NCBI RefSeq assembly: GCF_003020125.1
Contig: NZ_PYFW01000013.1
Location: forward strand, 1-64,000
Source: Bradyrhizobium sp. MOS003
GTDB lineage: Bacteria; Pseudomonadota; Alphaproteobacteria; Rhizobiales; Xanthobacteraceae
DNA: 64,000 nucleotides
Direction of reading: 5' to 3'
The position numbers and the translations under genes were made by a program. The notes beneath the pieces were generated by a model. That model worked only from the letters and a program-made list of their open reading frames with translations, made no database searches and was not told the DNA's origin. Positions 63,277 to 64,000 of this stretch are shown piece by piece. How positions within the stretch are numbered: position 1 is the first letter of the stretch; every line of letters begins with the position of its first letter.

Positions 63277-64000
63277 ATGTGGAACCGCCCGAGATTCGAC
63301 CTCAAGGTCCGTCTGACGTTGCGCGTGGCCACCATAACGGCCGCCTGCTTCGCTGCAATCTCCGCCTATTTCCTGATCGCAGCCGATCGCGAGGCTCATG
63401 CGCGCCTCGACAGCATTGCCGCGATTGTCGCGAAGTCGCTGGAGCTGCAACAGGGCAAGATCCAGTGGGTGGCCGGCCCGCGCGACTTTCCCAACCTCGA
63501 TCCCGTCGCGGCCTATGTGATGACGCCCGGCCTATGCCTGGCATTCCGTGGCCCGACGGGCGAGATGCTGCAGCGGTTCTGCAGCGGAGCACCTGCCCCG
63601 ACGAGCCCGCCGCCGCAGGCCTTTGCGGCCTTCTATCGCGGGCTGTTCGACCCCGGCCGCGAAGCGGCACGGCCCGTCATCGTGCGCGGCGCAAAGCTCG
63701 GCGAGACCGTGGTTTCGGTCGATCCGGCCGTGCGAACGGCGGAGGCCTGGCACGACGCCGGCCGCCTGACGATCGCCCTTGCGATCGCGCTGCCGCTGTT
63801 GTGCTTGCTGGTCTACGCCGCGCTGGCGCGCGCGCTGCGCCCGACCCGCCTGATCCGCACCGGCCTCGAACGGATCGCAGCCAACGACCTCTCGGCTCGG
63901 CTGCCGCCGTTCGATCTCGCCGAGCTCTCCGCGATCCGCGACGGCTTCAACCATCTCGCCGAAAGCCTCGACAATGCGCTCGCCGAACGCAGCGAGCTGA
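63277..64000 (+). CDS. sensor histidine kinase, N-terminal part (runs off the window)
   Basis: 241 codons are visible from the ATG at 63277 and the frame is open to the window edge. Membrane helix at about 13-37 (RLTLRVATITAACFAAISAY), a periplasmic domain of about 120 residues, a second helix at about 162-184 (LTIALAIALPLLCLLVYAAL), then a HAMP domain (RALRPTRLIRTGLERIAAND). The kinase core would lie beyond 64000, so the assignment rests on topology and HAMP. Confidence 0.75.
   Translation, partial: MWNRPRFDLKVRLTLRVATITAACFAAISAYFLIAADREAHARLDSIAAIVAKSLELQQGKIQWVAGPRDFPNLDPVAAYVMTPGLCLAFRGPTGEMLQRFCSGAPAPTSPPPQAFAAFYRGLFDPGREAARPVIVRGAKLGETVVSVDPAVRTAEAWHDAGRLTIALAIALPLLCLLVYAALARALRPTRLIRTGLERIAANDLSARLPPFDLAELSAIRDGFNHLAESLDNALAERSEL

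Overview
The window looks like chromosome of a Bradyrhizobium-type alphaproteobacterium (Nitrobacteraceae). This rests on the uniformly high GC, dense coding on both strands, long false reading frames antisense to real genes, several dispersed palindromic repeats of the kind seen in Bradyrhizobium intergenic DNA, and the gene content: many ABC/TTT solute receptors, GntR/LysR/GlxA regulators and hybrid histidine kinases. The assignment is inference; there is no rRNA. I see no integrase, transposase, prophage or CRISPR array.

0-7 kb is mostly housekeeping and envelope: a TonB/TolA-like protein, an aldo/keto reductase, an XRE regulator, the Mg2+ transporter MgtE and two tandem exported polysaccharide deacetylases. 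At 7.5-9.9 kb, in DNA of visibly lower GC, a SAM methyltransferase is translationally coupled to a Rieske/metallo-hydrolase protein that strongly resembles CMP-N-acetylneuraminate hydroxylase. From 10-17 kb come an orphan ABC receptor, an isonitrile hydratase homologue divergent from a GlxA-type regulator, an island of very small proteins, a zinc alcohol dehydrogenase and an isochorismatase-like hydrolase.

17.4-32.3 kb is one catabolic locus. Two divergent operons share a promoter region with a FadR-type GntR operator. The left arm carries PrpD, a carboxymuconolactone decarboxylase-like protein and a lactonase. The right arm carries a 3-hydroxyisobutyrate dehydrogenase family enzyme, a second PrpD, a branched-chain-type ABC importer (with a LivM-LivG fusion and two tandem receptors), a second decarboxylase-like protein, two SDRs, the GntR regulator and a TTT receptor. 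The substrate is not recognisable.

32.6-46.3 kb holds a COG0523 metal GTPase behind a probable Zur box, tRNA-Leu(GAG), a FliN-like protein, lipB, a decayed DnaB-like helicase fragment, a LysR/tautomerase pair, a GbsR/MarR-DUF4166-epimerase operon with a perfect palindrome over the regulator start codon, a hybrid kinase, acylphosphatase, oxaloacetate decarboxylase, the biotin-carrying acyl-CoA carboxylase subunit and a zinc peptidase.

46.5-56.8 kb has a large hybrid kinase, then a kinase/sigma-54 regulator pair directly followed by a textbook -24/-12 promoter in front of an operon of two unusual repeat proteins, an MFS transporter and an ArsB-like transporter. 56.8-62.2 kb is a sugar-acid module (GntR and MFS divergent from an enolase-superfamily enzyme, a gluconate 5-dehydrogenase-like SDR and an idonate 5-dehydrogenase-like enzyme). 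The window ends in a DUF2380-type protein and the N-terminus of a further sensor kinase.
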